A stretch of DNA of 38,246 nucleotides from Rhodobacteraceae bacterium SB2 (lineage in GTDB: Bacteria > Pseudomonadota > Alphaproteobacteria > Rhodobacterales > Rhodobacteraceae): the NCBI GenBank assembly GCA_001642945.1, contig LGRT01000027.1, positions 1-38,246 on the forward strand, given 5' to 3'. The translations under genes and the position numbers were made by a program. The notes beneath the pieces are model-generated. The model saw only the letters and a program-made list of their open reading frames with translations. It did no database searches and had not been told where the DNA came from. Of the stretch, positions 15,722 to 24,351 are shown piece after piece (the first letter of the stretch is position 1; every line of letters begins with the position of its first letter).

Positions 15722-16244
15722 GTGCTTTGATAAGCACCTTGGTGGCTTCATCCAAGCTTGCATTGTTCAGAATGCGCATCACATTTGGGCCATCGGCTAC
15801 GCTCATACTGGCGCGATCCAAACGCCGTTCAATATCTCCAGCTGTCTCTCGCCCGCGTGCCACCAAACGCCTTCTTAATAGCTCGATATCAGCCTCTATT
15901 GATAAGATTTTTATTGTGGGAACCGCTTTTATCACCATATCTATAAGGCTGCGCGATCCGTTAAATATTAAAGATTGCCCAGCCTCAAGCATTGTATGAA
16001 TTTCTTTCGGTATCCCATAAGACAGCGCATGGGAATGCCAAGAAAAAGCAAAGTCTCCACGCGCTTCCATTTTATCAAATTGCTCGCGGCTTACGCTTTT
16101 GATGTCTTCCCCGCCTGCATCTAAATTTCGCGTCACGACCCGTTTGATACGCGAGATATGGCTACACTCGAGCAACGCCGCATCGATTAAAGTATCTTTA
16201 CCAACACCTGAAGGTCCTACAACCATGAAAAGTTGACCGGCCAT
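15696..16244 (-). CDS. phnN: Ribose 1,5-bisphosphate phosphokinase PhnN
   Basis: This 182-aa guanylate-kinase-like P-loop enzyme has Walker A GPSGVGKDT (10-18). It phosphorylates ribose 1,5-bisphosphate to PRPP, returning the sugar released after C-P cleavage to nucleotide metabolism. Further features are RVVTRNLDAGGEDIKSVSR near 37-55 (guanylate-kinase-like substrate region) and a lid segment RRRLVARGRETAGDIERRL. It starts one base into the phnL stop and is the last gene of phnGHIJKLN. Confidence 0.92.
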   Translation of the reverse strand: MAGQLFMVVGPSGVGKDTLIDAALLECSHISRIKRVVTRNLDAGGEDIKSVSREQFDKMEARGDFAFSWHSHALSYGIPKEIHTMLEAGQSLIFNGSRSLIDMVIKAVPTIKILSIEADIELLRRRLVARGRETAGDIERRLDRASMSVADGPNVMRILNNASLDEATKVLIKALSLQGENV

Positions 16245-16927
16245 CAGGCTGTCTTTCTTGGTTTAAATTTAGTCACATCAATCTGGCGGTCACAGACGCG
16301 ATCTCGTGCAGCTTCATCATGGAATATTCCAACAATAGCAGTGCCTCGGGCTTTGGCCTCTTCTATCAAAGACAAAACGGTCTCCTTGTTTTCGCCATCT
16401 AAACTCGCGGTTGGTTCATCCAGAAGCATCGCAGGGTAATCATTGGCGAAACCACGAGCGATATTAACCCGCTGTTGTTCACCACCAGAAAATGTCATGG
16501 GTGATAGACCCCAAAGTGTTTCAGGAATGCTCAGGCGCCATAAGAGGCTCCGCGCCTTGTCATAGGCCTCATGTTTGCTGACGCCAATCTGTAACATCGG
16601 TTCAGCGACCACATCCAATGTGGCGACGCGCGGTACTACGCGTAAGAACTGACTGACATAACCCAACACTTTGCGGCGTAAATTAATAATCTCCCGGGGT
16701 GCAGCATTAGCAACATCCAAATCGCCAACTTTTACCATGCCAGACTGTGTAAGGTAATTTCCATAGATCATCCGCATAAGTGTTGACTTTCCCGATCCAG
16801 AATCCCCTGTCAGGCCAACGCATTCGCCAGCCGCAACTTTCAAATTTCCACCTTCGATGACAGAAATCACCGTAGATCCTTGGTTTTGCAAAACAAAAGA
16901 CTTCGAAACATTTTGAATATCTATCAT
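16244..16927 (-). CDS. phnL: C-P lyase system protein PhnL
   Basis: This 227-aa ABC-type ATPase is not a transporter subunit. PhnL works with PhnGHI to attach the phosphonate to ribose triphosphate. It shows Walker A GDSGSGKST (41-49), signature TFSGGEQQRVNIARGF and Walker B AMLLDEPTASLD, with His in GIFHDEAARDRV. It lies 3 bp after phnK and overlaps phnN. Confidence 0.93.
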   Translation of the reverse strand: MIDIQNVSKSFVLQNQGSTVISVIEGGNLKVAAGECVGLTGDSGSGKSTLMRMIYGNYLTQSGMVKVGDLDVANAAPREIINLRRKVLGYVSQFLRVVPRVATLDVVAEPMLQIGVSKHEAYDKARSLLWRLSIPETLWGLSPMTFSGGEQQRVNIARGFANDYPAMLLDEPTASLDGENKETVLSLIEEAKARGTAIVGIFHDEAARDRVCDRQIDVTKFKPRKTA

Positions 16928-16930
16928 CTT

Positions 16931-17701
16931 CTACACCTGTAAAACTGATGAAACTAAGAGTTGCGTATACTCATGTTGTGGATCGTCCAGAACCTGATCG
17001 GTCAGACCCGTTTCAACTACATGACCATCTTTCATCACCATCAATCGATCCGCCAACAGACGAACAACAGCTAAATCATGGGTTACAATTATCGCTGACA
17101 AGTCCAGCTCACGCACCAATTCGCGCAGTAGATCCAAAAGCCGCGCTTGGACACTCACATCTAACCCGCCCGTGGGTTCATCCATAAACACTAGGCGTGG
17201 GCCCGTCACCAAGTTCCGCGCGATTTGAAGTCGCTGTTGCATACCTCCAGAAAAGGTTGTGGGTCGGTCATCAATACGATTTTCCGGGATCTCAACACGG
17301 CCTAACCAATCAATCGATTGCTGGCGAATATCGCCAAAATGCCGCGCACCCACAGCCATCAAACGTTCACCAACATTACCGCCAGCACTCACGCCCATGC
17401 GTAGACCATCACGAGCATGTTGATGAACAAATGCCCAGTCTGTTCGGCCTAACATGCGCCGTTCAGGCTCAGTCATGGTAAACGTATCTTTGGGGCCGTC
17501 AACGCGTGTGTCAAACACCACCGACCCAGTGTCGGCTTCAAGATGGCCTGCAAGACAATTCAACACAGTTGATTTACCCGATCCGCTTTCTCCCACGATC
17601 CCCAAGACCTCACCGGGGTAAAGATCAAATCCAACATTAGAACAGCCAATGCGTGATCCATACATTTTCGAGATTCTTTTTACTTCTAATAAGGGGGTCA
17701 A
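16931..17701 (-). CDS. phnK: C-P lyase complex ATPase PhnK
   Basis: This 256-aa ABC-type ATPase docks on the PhnGHIJ core through PhnJ and is needed for turnover. It has Walker A GESGSGKST (37-45), signature TFSGGMQQRLQIARNL, Walker B LVFMDEPTGGLD and switch His in IIVTHDLAVVRLL, with a C-terminal segment resembling oligopeptide-transporter ATPases (LTDQVLDDPQHEYTQLLV). It overlaps phnJ by four bases. Confidence 0.93.
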   Translation of the reverse strand: MTPLLEVKRISKMYGSRIGCSNVGFDLYPGEVLGIVGESGSGKSTVLNCLAGHLEADTGSVVFDTRVDGPKDTFTMTEPERRMLGRTDWAFVHQHARDGLRMGVSAGGNVGERLMAVGARHFGDIRQQSIDWLGRVEIPENRIDDRPTTFSGGMQQRLQIARNLVTGPRLVFMDEPTGGLDVSVQARLLDLLRELVRELDLSAIIVTHDLAVVRLLADRLMVMKDGHVVETGLTDQVLDDPQHEYTQLLVSSVLQV

Positions 17702-18567
17702 GCTGCGTCCTCCTGCGATGAGATTCCTAGTTCAATCTGCTGCCCCTTAACTCGTTGAACTTCGCAATAATCAGTGTCGGAACAAACAAAAATGCGACCA
17801 CCATTATCATCTATAATGACTTCGTCTAAATAGGTCTGATCAGCACCACACAACGCGCATTCTCCTTCGGCTTTCACGGCTTCGAAAGGATAATCATCAA
17901 AATCTAGACTGGCGACTTTGGTATGGGGCGGGATCGCATAAATACGTTGCTCGCGACCCGCACCAAACAGTTGCACAGCCGCCATTTCCATCTTGGGATT
18001 GTCGAAACGCGGTATCGGCGAAGGATCCATAACATAGCGTTCCTCAACCTTTACTGGATAAGCATAGGATGTCGCAATCTGACCATGCTGCGCAATATCT
18101 TCATAGAGCTTGACATGCATCAAACCGTATTCTTCTAGCGCATGCATTTTGCGCGTTTCTGTTTCGCGGGGCTCAAGAAACCTAAGCGGTTCTGGGATTG
18201 GCACTTGGTAGACTAATATCTGATCCTCGGTGAGCGGTGTTTCGGGAATGCGGTGGCGCGTCTGGATCAGACTTGCAGCACTTGTTTTCTCGGTCACCCT
18301 TACGCCAGCAGTGCGTTCAAAAAACTTGCGAATAGAGACAGCATTTGTCGTATCATCTGCTCCCTGATCAATCACCTTCATTGTATCATTGGGTATCAGA
18401 CAGGCGGCAGAAACCTGAACCCCACCGGTGCCCCAGCCATAGGGCATCGGCATTTCGCGGCTAGCAAAGGGAACTTGATAGCCTGGTATTGCCAAACCCT
18501 TGAGTATGGCGCGGCGGATCATGCGTTTGGTTTGCTCGTCCAAATAGGCAAAGTTATAGTCGCTCAT
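17698..18567 (-). CDS. phnJ: Carbon-phosphorus lyase catalytic subunit PhnJ
   Basis: This 289-aa radical-SAM enzyme breaks the C-P bond of ribose 1-alkylphosphonate 5-phosphate. The Cys set C237-x2-C240-x21-C262-x5-C268 matches E. coli C241/C244/C266 (Fe4S4) and C272 (thiyl site) with identical spacing, and Gly29 in AIPGYQVPF corresponds to the E. coli glycyl-radical Gly32. The substrate region REMPMPYGWGTGG is intact. Every key residue is present, so the enzyme should be active. It overlaps phnI and phnK by four bases each. Confidence 0.97.
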   Translation of the reverse strand: MSDYNFAYLDEQTKRMIRRAILKGLAIPGYQVPFASREMPMPYGWGTGGVQVSAACLIPNDTMKVIDQGADDTTNAVSIRKFFERTAGVRVTEKTSAASLIQTRHRIPETPLTEDQILVYQVPIPEPLRFLEPRETETRKMHALEEYGLMHVKLYEDIAQHGQIATSYAYPVKVEERYVMDPSPIPRFDNPKMEMAAVQLFGAGREQRIYAIPPHTKVASLDFDDYPFEAVKAEGECALCGADQTYLDEVIIDDNGGRIFVCSDTDYCEVQRVKGQQIELGISSQEDAA

Positions 18568-19667
18568 CCTACAGCCTCCTGCGCAGAGAGATTTTTTGTC
18601 ACCGCTTTGCGGATCGATCGGACTAATTCCAGCTCGGATTGGAAATCCACATAATGGGGCAATTTGATGTGTTCTAGAAAGCCAGTCGCTTGTATATTAT
18701 CCAAATGGCTAAGAACAAACTCTTCGTCTTGCGCAGGCGCACCAACATCATCTTCCCCTAGTTCTTTCCAGCGTAAAGCCCGATCAACAAGCGCCATCGA
18801 TATTGCCTTGCGTTCTGTCTGGCCAAACGTTAGCCCATAGCCCCGTGTAAATTGCGGCGGCTCTATTTTCGATCCTTTAAACTGGTTCACGGTCTCGCAT
18901 TCCGTTACCATCAGTTTGCCAATATCAATAGCAAAGCCTAGTTCAGGAATTTCAACTTCGACATTTACAATACCTATGCGTAATTCTCCCACAAAAGCGT
19001 GGTTGCGTGCATAGCCACGTTGAGTGGAATAGGCCATGCCGAGCAAAAATCCCTCATCACCGCGAGACAAACTTTGTAATCGCAAGGCACGATTGGTGGG
19101 AAACTCCAATGGTTCTCGTGTCAAATCGGGCGGTGCTACCCCTTCATCATAGCTCTGCTCGATCAATCCTTCCTTATTCAAGAACTCAGTTATATGCGGC
19201 TTTACATCTAACGATTCTGTCGCGTTTGCTTCATTATCTCGCGTCGGCCTGTTGTTGCCCTCTGCTGCTAATTTAAAATCCAACAAGCGATGCGTATAAT
19301 CGAATGTTGGCCCCAATATTTGTCCACCAGGAATATCCTTAAACGTCGCAGAAATACGGCGTATGCAATTCATGCCGCGCGTTTCAATCTCTACTGAATT
19401 TCCAAAGCGTGGCAACGTGGTCCGGTAAGCACGGATCAAGAAGATGGCTTCGATCAAATCACCGCGCGCTTGTTTTATTGCCAGAGCCGCTAAATCTTGA
19501 TCATACAGCGACCCTTCCGACATGACTCGATCAACGGCTAGGGAAAGCTGCTCGCGAATTTGTGGGATGGTTAGCTCGTCTACGCCAACGTCCCCGCGGC
19601 GCTGATCGGCCAGCCATTCATGCGCAGCATTTATTGCCTTTTCGCCACCTTTTACAGCTACATACAT
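18564..19667 (-). CDS. phnI: C-P lyase core subunit PhnI (nucleosidase)
   Basis: This 367-aa protein has the usual PhnI length. PhnI displaces the adenine of ATP, with PhnG, PhnH and PhnL forming the ribose 5-triphosphate phosphonate. It opens with the family N-terminus MYVAVKGGEKAINAAHEWLA and contains GYGLTFGQTERKAISMALVDRAL and the TGFLEHIKLPHYVDFQSEL segment typical of PhnI. It overlaps phnH by one base and phnJ by four. Confidence 0.95.
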   Translation of the reverse strand: MYVAVKGGEKAINAAHEWLADQRRGDVGVDELTIPQIREQLSLAVDRVMSEGSLYDQDLAALAIKQARGDLIEAIFLIRAYRTTLPRFGNSVEIETRGMNCIRRISATFKDIPGGQILGPTFDYTHRLLDFKLAAEGNNRPTRDNEANATESLDVKPHITEFLNKEGLIEQSYDEGVAPPDLTREPLEFPTNRALRLQSLSRGDEGFLLGMAYSTQRGYARNHAFVGELRIGIVNVEVEIPELGFAIDIGKLMVTECETVNQFKGSKIEPPQFTRGYGLTFGQTERKAISMALVDRALRWKELGEDDVGAPAQDEEFVLSHLDNIQATGFLEHIKLPHYVDFQSELELVRSIRKAVTKNLSAQEAVG

Positions 19668-20239
19668 CAGCTCATTCCAATCTTAGTTGTCCGTGCAAGG
19701 GCCGTAATCTGATCGCCCGCAGTAAAGAAGAAATCATTTCCCAACGGGAACAAAGCGGCGTTCAATTGAAACGGTTCAATTGCGGGCAGGTTCAGTCGAG
19801 CTTCTTTTTCAATTCCAGGACCGGTAAGCACTGCGCCACTGGCTGAAAGAGATGCCATTTCAACGACTAAGCTGGTTGATCGATCAGGATATTGAGGTGT
19901 GCCGACTGAGTATTGCGTGACGGGCGAAAGGGCCTCCCAAGTGCCAACCGCAAAGGTTGCATTGCTTGCATCAACTAGCGGCGCACCTGTATGAAACCTC
20001 AACCAATCGCGCACGGCGGCACAATCATGCTTACCCGCCAAATAGACGGGGGTTTCTGGATCGCATAGAGTAAGCAAGAGAACACCTGCCGCCACCGAAA
20101 GCTCATTGTTAGGAGCCGCGCCTGTGAGCGTATCTATCTTACCTGGTCTTGCCATCACATTCATAATGGTTCGAAAGGCAGTTGCAGATTGAAACGGAGC
20201 ATTATCAAACCCACCTGACAAAGCCTGCGCATCCATCAA
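19667..20239 (-). CDS. phnH: C-P lyase core subunit PhnH
   Basis: This 190-aa protein has the standard PhnH length. It starts with the conserved GGFDNAPFQSATAFRTIMNVMARPG; the body includes LLTLCDPETPVYLAG and a late GPGIEKEARL segment. It is a structural subunit of the PhnGHIJ complex with a PLP-transferase-like fold but no PLP chemistry. It overlaps phnG by four bases. Confidence 0.94.
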   Translation of the reverse strand: MMDAQALSGGFDNAPFQSATAFRTIMNVMARPGKIDTLTGAAPNNELSVAAGVLLLTLCDPETPVYLAGKHDCAAVRDWLRFHTGAPLVDASNATFAVGTWEALSPVTQYSVGTPQYPDRSTSLVVEMASLSASGAVLTGPGIEKEARLNLPAIEPFQLNAALFPLGNDFFFTAGDQITALARTTKIGMS

Positions 20240-20679
20240 TTTTCTCCTCGTACCATCGTAAAAAAATCGACCTTAGTTTTATCCGCTCGCCTTTTAAACG
20301 CAGCGGCACGCATCTGCGCATCCTTTCGAAGAGGAGCCAAAAGCTCTTTGTCGATTTTTTCGGCTTGATCCGTTTGCATCAACGCATCGATCAGCGCCGC
20401 CTGTTTGGCCTGGTCTTTAGCACGACCCTGCACATAGCCATGCCCAACAACACCACCCTGCAGGCGCAATGAACAGCGCGTCACCGTCATCTCACCCATA
20501 TTGAAAGCCGAGCCTGTACCGCCAGCTCGGCCGCGCACCATGACGGTACCAATTTCTGGCCTGCGAAGCCATTCATCGATGGTTGGTTCTTTGATCTTTT
20601 TAAATAACTCATCTAGCAAGCAACTAGATGACTTTGCCAATACGCCTAACCATTCCTTGCGAGAACTTTGATCCAACAT
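20236..20679 (-). CDS. phnG: C-P lyase core subunit PhnG
   Basis: This 147-aa protein is the first gene of the phnGHIJKLN operon. Conserved features are the basic N-terminal helix (SRKEWLGVLAKS), GTVMVRGRAGGTGSAFNMGEMTVTRC and GGVVGHGYVQGRAKDQAKQAALIDA. It is divergent from phnF across a 99-bp region that contains repeated ACTATACA units. Confidence 0.94.
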   Translation of the reverse strand: MLDQSSRKEWLGVLAKSSSCLLDELFKKIKEPTIDEWLRRPEIGTVMVRGRAGGTGSAFNMGEMTVTRCSLRLQGGVVGHGYVQGRAKDQAKQAALIDALMQTDQAEKIDKELLAPLRKDAQMRAAAFKRRADKTKVDFFTMVRGEN

Positions 20680-20778
20680 CTAGACAAATCCCTATGCCGT
20701 GCAATAACTATACAACTATACAACTTCTATCTCCCCAGGACGGGAAATACCACAATATTTTTGTAAAGGTTTTATGAC
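20680..20778. promoter_or_regulatory. phnG-phnF divergent control region with ACTATACA repeats
   Basis: The region contains two perfect tandem octamers ACTATACA (20707-20714, 20715-20722) followed by a degenerate third unit ACTTCTAT (20723-20730). These are candidate PhnF sites: PhnF/HutC-type GntR repressors bind short TGTATA/TATACA-like elements, known for the family and inferred here. The site sits between both start codons, so it could repress phnG and autoregulate phnF. Confidence 0.5.
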
Positions 20779-21486
20779 ATGGCTAAAATCCCGATTTGGA
20801 AAACAATTGCAGAGCGGATCACCAAAGATATTGCCAAGGGTCACTACCAACCTGGAACGAAATTACCAACAGAGTCCAAATTGGCTGAGAGGTTTGTTGT
20901 CAATCGCCATACTGTACGCCATGCGATTTCTGCGCTAGTAGATGAAGGTCTCGTTTACACCAGACGCGGATCAGGGGCTTTTGTTGCCATAAAACCCTTA
21001 CTATATAATATTGGAAAACGCGTCCGCTTTCACCAATCGATCAAAGCCTTGGGGCACGATGCCAATAAGGTAATCCTGAGCGCAGTAACGCGCCCTGCAG
21101 ATCAAGAAGAGCGCAGAGCTCTTGGCATTTGTAAAGATGAAGAGGTACATGTCGTAGAGGGTATTGGACTGATTGATGAAACTCCCGTTTCGCATTTTTT
21201 GGCTGTATTTCCGGCCGCACGCTTTCCAAATATGTTGAACACTTTGTCAAAACATCGTTCTTTCACTAAGAGCTTTGCCGCTGCGGGCGTATTGGATTAC
21301 ACCCGCGCAGAAACGCGGATCACTGCGGTGGTTTCAAACGCAACTACAGCTAATCATCTAAATCTGCGTCCTGGTTCAGTGTTACTGCGCAGCATAAGCA
21401 TAAATGTAGATATGGACGGAAAGGCAATCGAATTTGGCCGCACATGGTTTTCCGGGGATCATATTGAAATGATAGTGGAACATTAA
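20779..21486 (+). CDS. phnF: GntR-family transcriptional regulator PhnF
   Basis: This 235-aa HutC-subfamily GntR regulator has an N-terminal winged HTH (~1-70, GHYQPGTKLPTESKLAERFVVNRHTVRHAISAL) and a C-terminal UTRA ligand domain (~90-235, including VHVVEGIGLIDETPVSHFLAVFP). It is divergent from phnG and convergent with the acetyltransferase gene. PhnF proteins repress phn operons and respond to phosphate or phosphonate metabolites. Confidence 0.92.
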   Translation: MAKIPIWKTIAERITKDIAKGHYQPGTKLPTESKLAERFVVNRHTVRHAISALVDEGLVYTRRGSGAFVAIKPLLYNIGKRVRFHQSIKALGHDANKVILSAVTRPADQEERRALGICKDEEVHVVEGIGLIDETPVSHFLAVFPAARFPNMLNTLSKHRSFTKSFAAAGVLDYTRAETRITAVVSNATTANHLNLRPGSVLLRSISINVDMDGKAIEFGRTWFSGDHIEMIVEH

Positions 21487-21501
21487 AAGACGCCTTGAGG
21501 T

Positions 21502-22116
21502 CTATGACTCATATTTTGCTAAAAATGCCTCAGCAGAAAGGGTCCGCAAATCCAGCAAAGAAGCTTTCAGCGCTGCGTGTCCCCAATCCCACCAAGCTAG
21601 GGCTTGCATTCGATCGCTAATTACATCTGAGAAACGTTTGTTAATTGGCACTGCTGGGACACCGGCAACGACCGTGTAGGGTGCTACATCCTTCGTCACT
21701 ACAGCACCTGCGGCAATAACTGCACCCGTCCCAATCGTTACCTGTGGCATGATTTGCGCATGTGATCCGATCCATGTGTCGTGGCCCATCGTAATTACTT
21801 TTGATGCGCGGCTTTCGAAAAACTGCTCCCAACGCTTGGTGCCATCCCAATAATCATCCGATCGGTAGATGAAATGATGCATAGAGGCCAATTCCATCGG
21901 ATGTCCGCCGGGCCCAATGCGAGAAAACGCAGCTATATTCGCAAATTTTCCAATAACGGCATTTGCTACGTCGGCGTAGCGGTCAGTGTAAGAATAATCC
22001 CCAAAAACCGTATTTTGCATTCGGGTCCCTTTGCCCAGCTCAGTATAAGCCCCAAGTGTGTTATTAGATAATTCGCACTCCGGCTGAATAAAGGGTTTTA
22101 CAGATAGGCGAGGCAC
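21502..22116 (-). CDS. Phosphonate-cluster hexapeptide acetyltransferase
   Basis: This 204-aa left-handed beta-helix protein shows hexapeptide repeats around IGKFANIAAFSRIGP and VTIGTGAVIAAGAVVTKDVAPYTVVAGVPA. The His in ITMGHDTWIGSHA is the usual xenobiotic-acetyltransferase catalytic position. It matches the hexapeptide-transferase family that sits in alphaproteobacterial phn loci (often named chloramphenicol acetyltransferase). It may acetylate aminophosphonates, like PhnO, or remove inhibitory products; this is inferred. It is the last gene of phnCDEE and overlaps the second phnE by one base. Confidence 0.85.
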   Translation of the reverse strand: MPRLSVKPFIQPECELSNNTLGAYTELGKGTRMQNTVFGDYSYTDRYADVANAVIGKFANIAAFSRIGPGGHPMELASMHHFIYRSDDYWDGTKRWEQFFESRASKVITMGHDTWIGSHAQIMPQVTIGTGAVIAAGAVVTKDVAPYTVVAGVPAVPINKRFSDVISDRMQALAWWDWGHAALKASLLDLRTLSAEAFLAKYES

Positions 22117-23441
22117 TACTCGACCTGACCGATTAACTTACGACGCAACCAACCTGACAGGCTGTCCATCAGCATAACCATTAACACAATTAGACCAATG
22201 TAGTATGTCACCTCCTCCCAATCCTTGCCTGTAATTATCGCCTGCGTAAGCAACAACCCTATACCACCGCCAACAATTGCACCTACAACAGTCGCCGAAC
22301 GCGTATTTGACTCCATGTAATACAAGATCTGGCTTAGAAGCACTGGCATTATCTGAGGTATCACGCCAAAACGATATCGCTGTAAAGGTTTTGCGCCTGT
22401 GGATTGAATGCCCTCGATTTGTTTGTCATCCACGTTTTCCAGCGCCTCTGAAAAGAGTTTACCGAATGTCCCTGTGTCTGTTAGCAAGATCGCTAAAGAC
22501 CCCGTTAACGGGCCGGGTCCAAATGCACGACTTAGTATTATTGTCCATATGAGGCTGTCCACACCGCGCAAGAAATCGAAAACACGGCGCACGCCAAAAC
22601 GCACCAAAACCCTTGGTGAAAAGTTCTTAGCAGACAAAAACGCTAGTGGTAAAGCAAGTAATGCACCGCCAACTGTACCTAAGAAGGCCATTAAAAGCGT
22701 CTCAAAAATAGCCCAAATCACATCGCTATGCCGCCACATTTTATTACCCCAAAAATCCTTCCAGATGCCTGCAATATTGCTGTACTCTGGATTTACCCGA
22801 TCAGAAGAGAGTGCTAACGAAAGAACTTCACCAACGGATTTTCCGCTGTAATCGCTATCAAGAGTGAACCAAAACAGTTCCCACCCCATGAAGTAACGGA
22901 AAATTTCGATTTTGGATTTTGTAACAGCTAAACGCCCGCCCTCTGTTTTAATACTGACGCGAGTCCGTGAGGCATTTATCCAAATGGGTAGTTCACCCTC
23001 GGGACGAGTAAACTCAATGCCGGAGTTTTTAGGTGTGATTGTCACCAAACCGTAACCAGGAATTTCATAGCTCAGTGTTTTGCCCGATAAAACAACCTCA
23101 TGCCCAAGGCGCAACGTTATAACTGTTTCAGCCTCTTGGACATCAACCCATTCAGGGTAAATATTCTCGCTGTATTTGCCTTTTCTCTCGCCTTCGATGG
23201 CGACGATTAACTGGCCGCTACCGCGATTTGGCTGCGTCACATGGGTCTTATAAGAATAGCTATCAGATATTAGAGTTACTGCATTATCAAGACGTGCACG
23301 TTCCTTTAGGCCAGCCATATCGAAGGCAACGAAAATGTACACGAAATATGCAAAAATAAGGATTGGAACTGCGAAACTTATCATTTTCTTACGCGCGAAA
23401 CGCTCTACCATTTCTGTATGCAAAGAAACATCCGCCTTCAT
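22116..23441 (-). CDS. phnE: Phosphonate ABC permease PhnE2 with large N-terminal insertion
   Basis: This 441-aa permease is about 160-170 residues longer than standard PhnE. TM1 is at about 21-40. A soluble, beta-rich stretch of ~200 residues (41-240) follows, and the normal permease core starts at ~243 with EAA loop TGAKPLQRYRFGVIPQIMPV and the end VGAIVGGGIGLLLTQAI. By topology the extra domain should be periplasmic. Long PhnE proteins of this kind occur in alphaproteobacterial phn operons. It overlaps the other phnE gene by four bases. Confidence 0.9.
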   Translation of the reverse strand: MKADVSLHTEMVERFARKKMISFAVPILIFAYFVYIFVAFDMAGLKERARLDNAVTLISDSYSYKTHVTQPNRGSGQLIVAIEGERKGKYSENIYPEWVDVQEAETVITLRLGHEVVLSGKTLSYEIPGYGLVTITPKNSGIEFTRPEGELPIWINASRTRVSIKTEGGRLAVTKSKIEIFRYFMGWELFWFTLDSDYSGKSVGEVLSLALSSDRVNPEYSNIAGIWKDFWGNKMWRHSDVIWAIFETLLMAFLGTVGGALLALPLAFLSAKNFSPRVLVRFGVRRVFDFLRGVDSLIWTIILSRAFGPGPLTGSLAILLTDTGTFGKLFSEALENVDDKQIEGIQSTGAKPLQRYRFGVIPQIMPVLLSQILYYMESNTRSATVVGAIVGGGIGLLLTQAIITGKDWEEVTYYIGLIVLMVMLMDSLSGWLRRKLIGQVE

Positions 23442-24289
23442 TTTTTTGATCCAATCAACGCGTTGCGTGCATAAGAGGACACCTGATCAAAAAGTATAAT
23501 CGTCAAGAAAAGAAGAACAAAAATTGCCGCTGCTTCATCATATCGACCGGTTCCCCAAGAGATTGCGTTCTTAAGCTCATATCCAATTCCACCAGCTCCA
23601 ACAAAACCAAGAATCGCCGAGGCCCGAACATTTATTTCAAAGCGCAAAAGGGCATACGATAAAAAATTTGGTGCGACCTGTGGCAAGACCCCAACCCACA
23701 TCCGTTGAAGCCAGCCAGCTCCAACAGATTCCAAACCTTCAACTGGCTTTAAATCAGCGTTTTCTATTACTTCGGAGAACAGCTTACCCAGTGCGCCAAC
23801 GGTATGGAGCCAAATTGCAATCATCGCAGGAACAGGACCACCACCTAAAATAAAAATTAATACAAGCGCGATAACAATCTCAGGGATGGCACGCAAAATA
23901 TCCATTACGCGACGAAAGACGGGGATCATTCGGGGCCATTTTGCCAAGCCACGTGTTGATAAAAAAGCTAAGAAAATTGCGCAAATCGACGCCAATAGCG
24001 TTGCTGCAGCAGCGATATTGACGGTTTCGATCAAAGCTCCAGAGAATTTCACTAGGTTGCTTGGCATCAATGCCAACTTTTCCTCTGCTTCACTTAAAAC
24101 TTCGGTCGGGAAATCAAAAATATTCGAGATACCATCCCAGAAAGAGCCCGCATTGCGATCGTCAGCGGTATAGAAGCCGCTGCCTAACAACACAAAAAAT
24201 ATCAAGATCAAGATGCCGCTATACAACTGTCTTTTATTTGTTTGTGCAATATATTTCGTCCGTAATGCTTGGGTCGCAGTTATATTCAT
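23438..24289 (-). CDS. phnE: Phosphonate ABC permease PhnE1
   Basis: This 283-aa permease of standard PhnE size has an N-terminal TM at about 20-38, an EAA loop VGAGWLQRMWVGVLPQVAPN and the typical ending VGAGGIGYELKNAISW. It should pair with the longer PhnE2 as the heterodimeric channel. The ATG at 24289 has no obvious Shine-Dalgarno; translation may depend on mRNA processing at the hairpin just upstream. Confidence 0.92.
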   Translation of the reverse strand: MNITATQALRTKYIAQTNKRQLYSGILILIFFVLLGSGFYTADDRNAGSFWDGISNIFDFPTEVLSEAEEKLALMPSNLVKFSGALIETVNIAAAATLLASICAIFLAFLSTRGLAKWPRMIPVFRRVMDILRAIPEIVIALVLIFILGGGPVPAMIAIWLHTVGALGKLFSEVIENADLKPVEGLESVGAGWLQRMWVGVLPQVAPNFLSYALLRFEINVRASAILGFVGAGGIGYELKNAISWGTGRYDEAAAIFVLLFLTIILFDQVSSYARNALIGSKK

Positions 24290-24312
24290 GAGGAGTATCT
24301 TTTTAAATAATA

Positions 24313-24337
24313 GGGCTGGGCAAATGTAGCCCAGCCC
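24313..24337 (-). terminator. GC-rich hairpin between phnD and phnE
   Basis: On the minus strand a perfect 9-bp stem GGGCTGGGC/GCCCAGCCC with a 7-nt loop (TACATTT) follows the phnD stop codon by 14 bases. An AT-rich, T-containing stretch (TATTATTT) comes next. It probably acts as a leaky terminator or 3' stabiliser that gives more PhnD than PhnE. Confidence 0.7.
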
Positions 24338-24351
24338 AAATTTTTTGCAGA

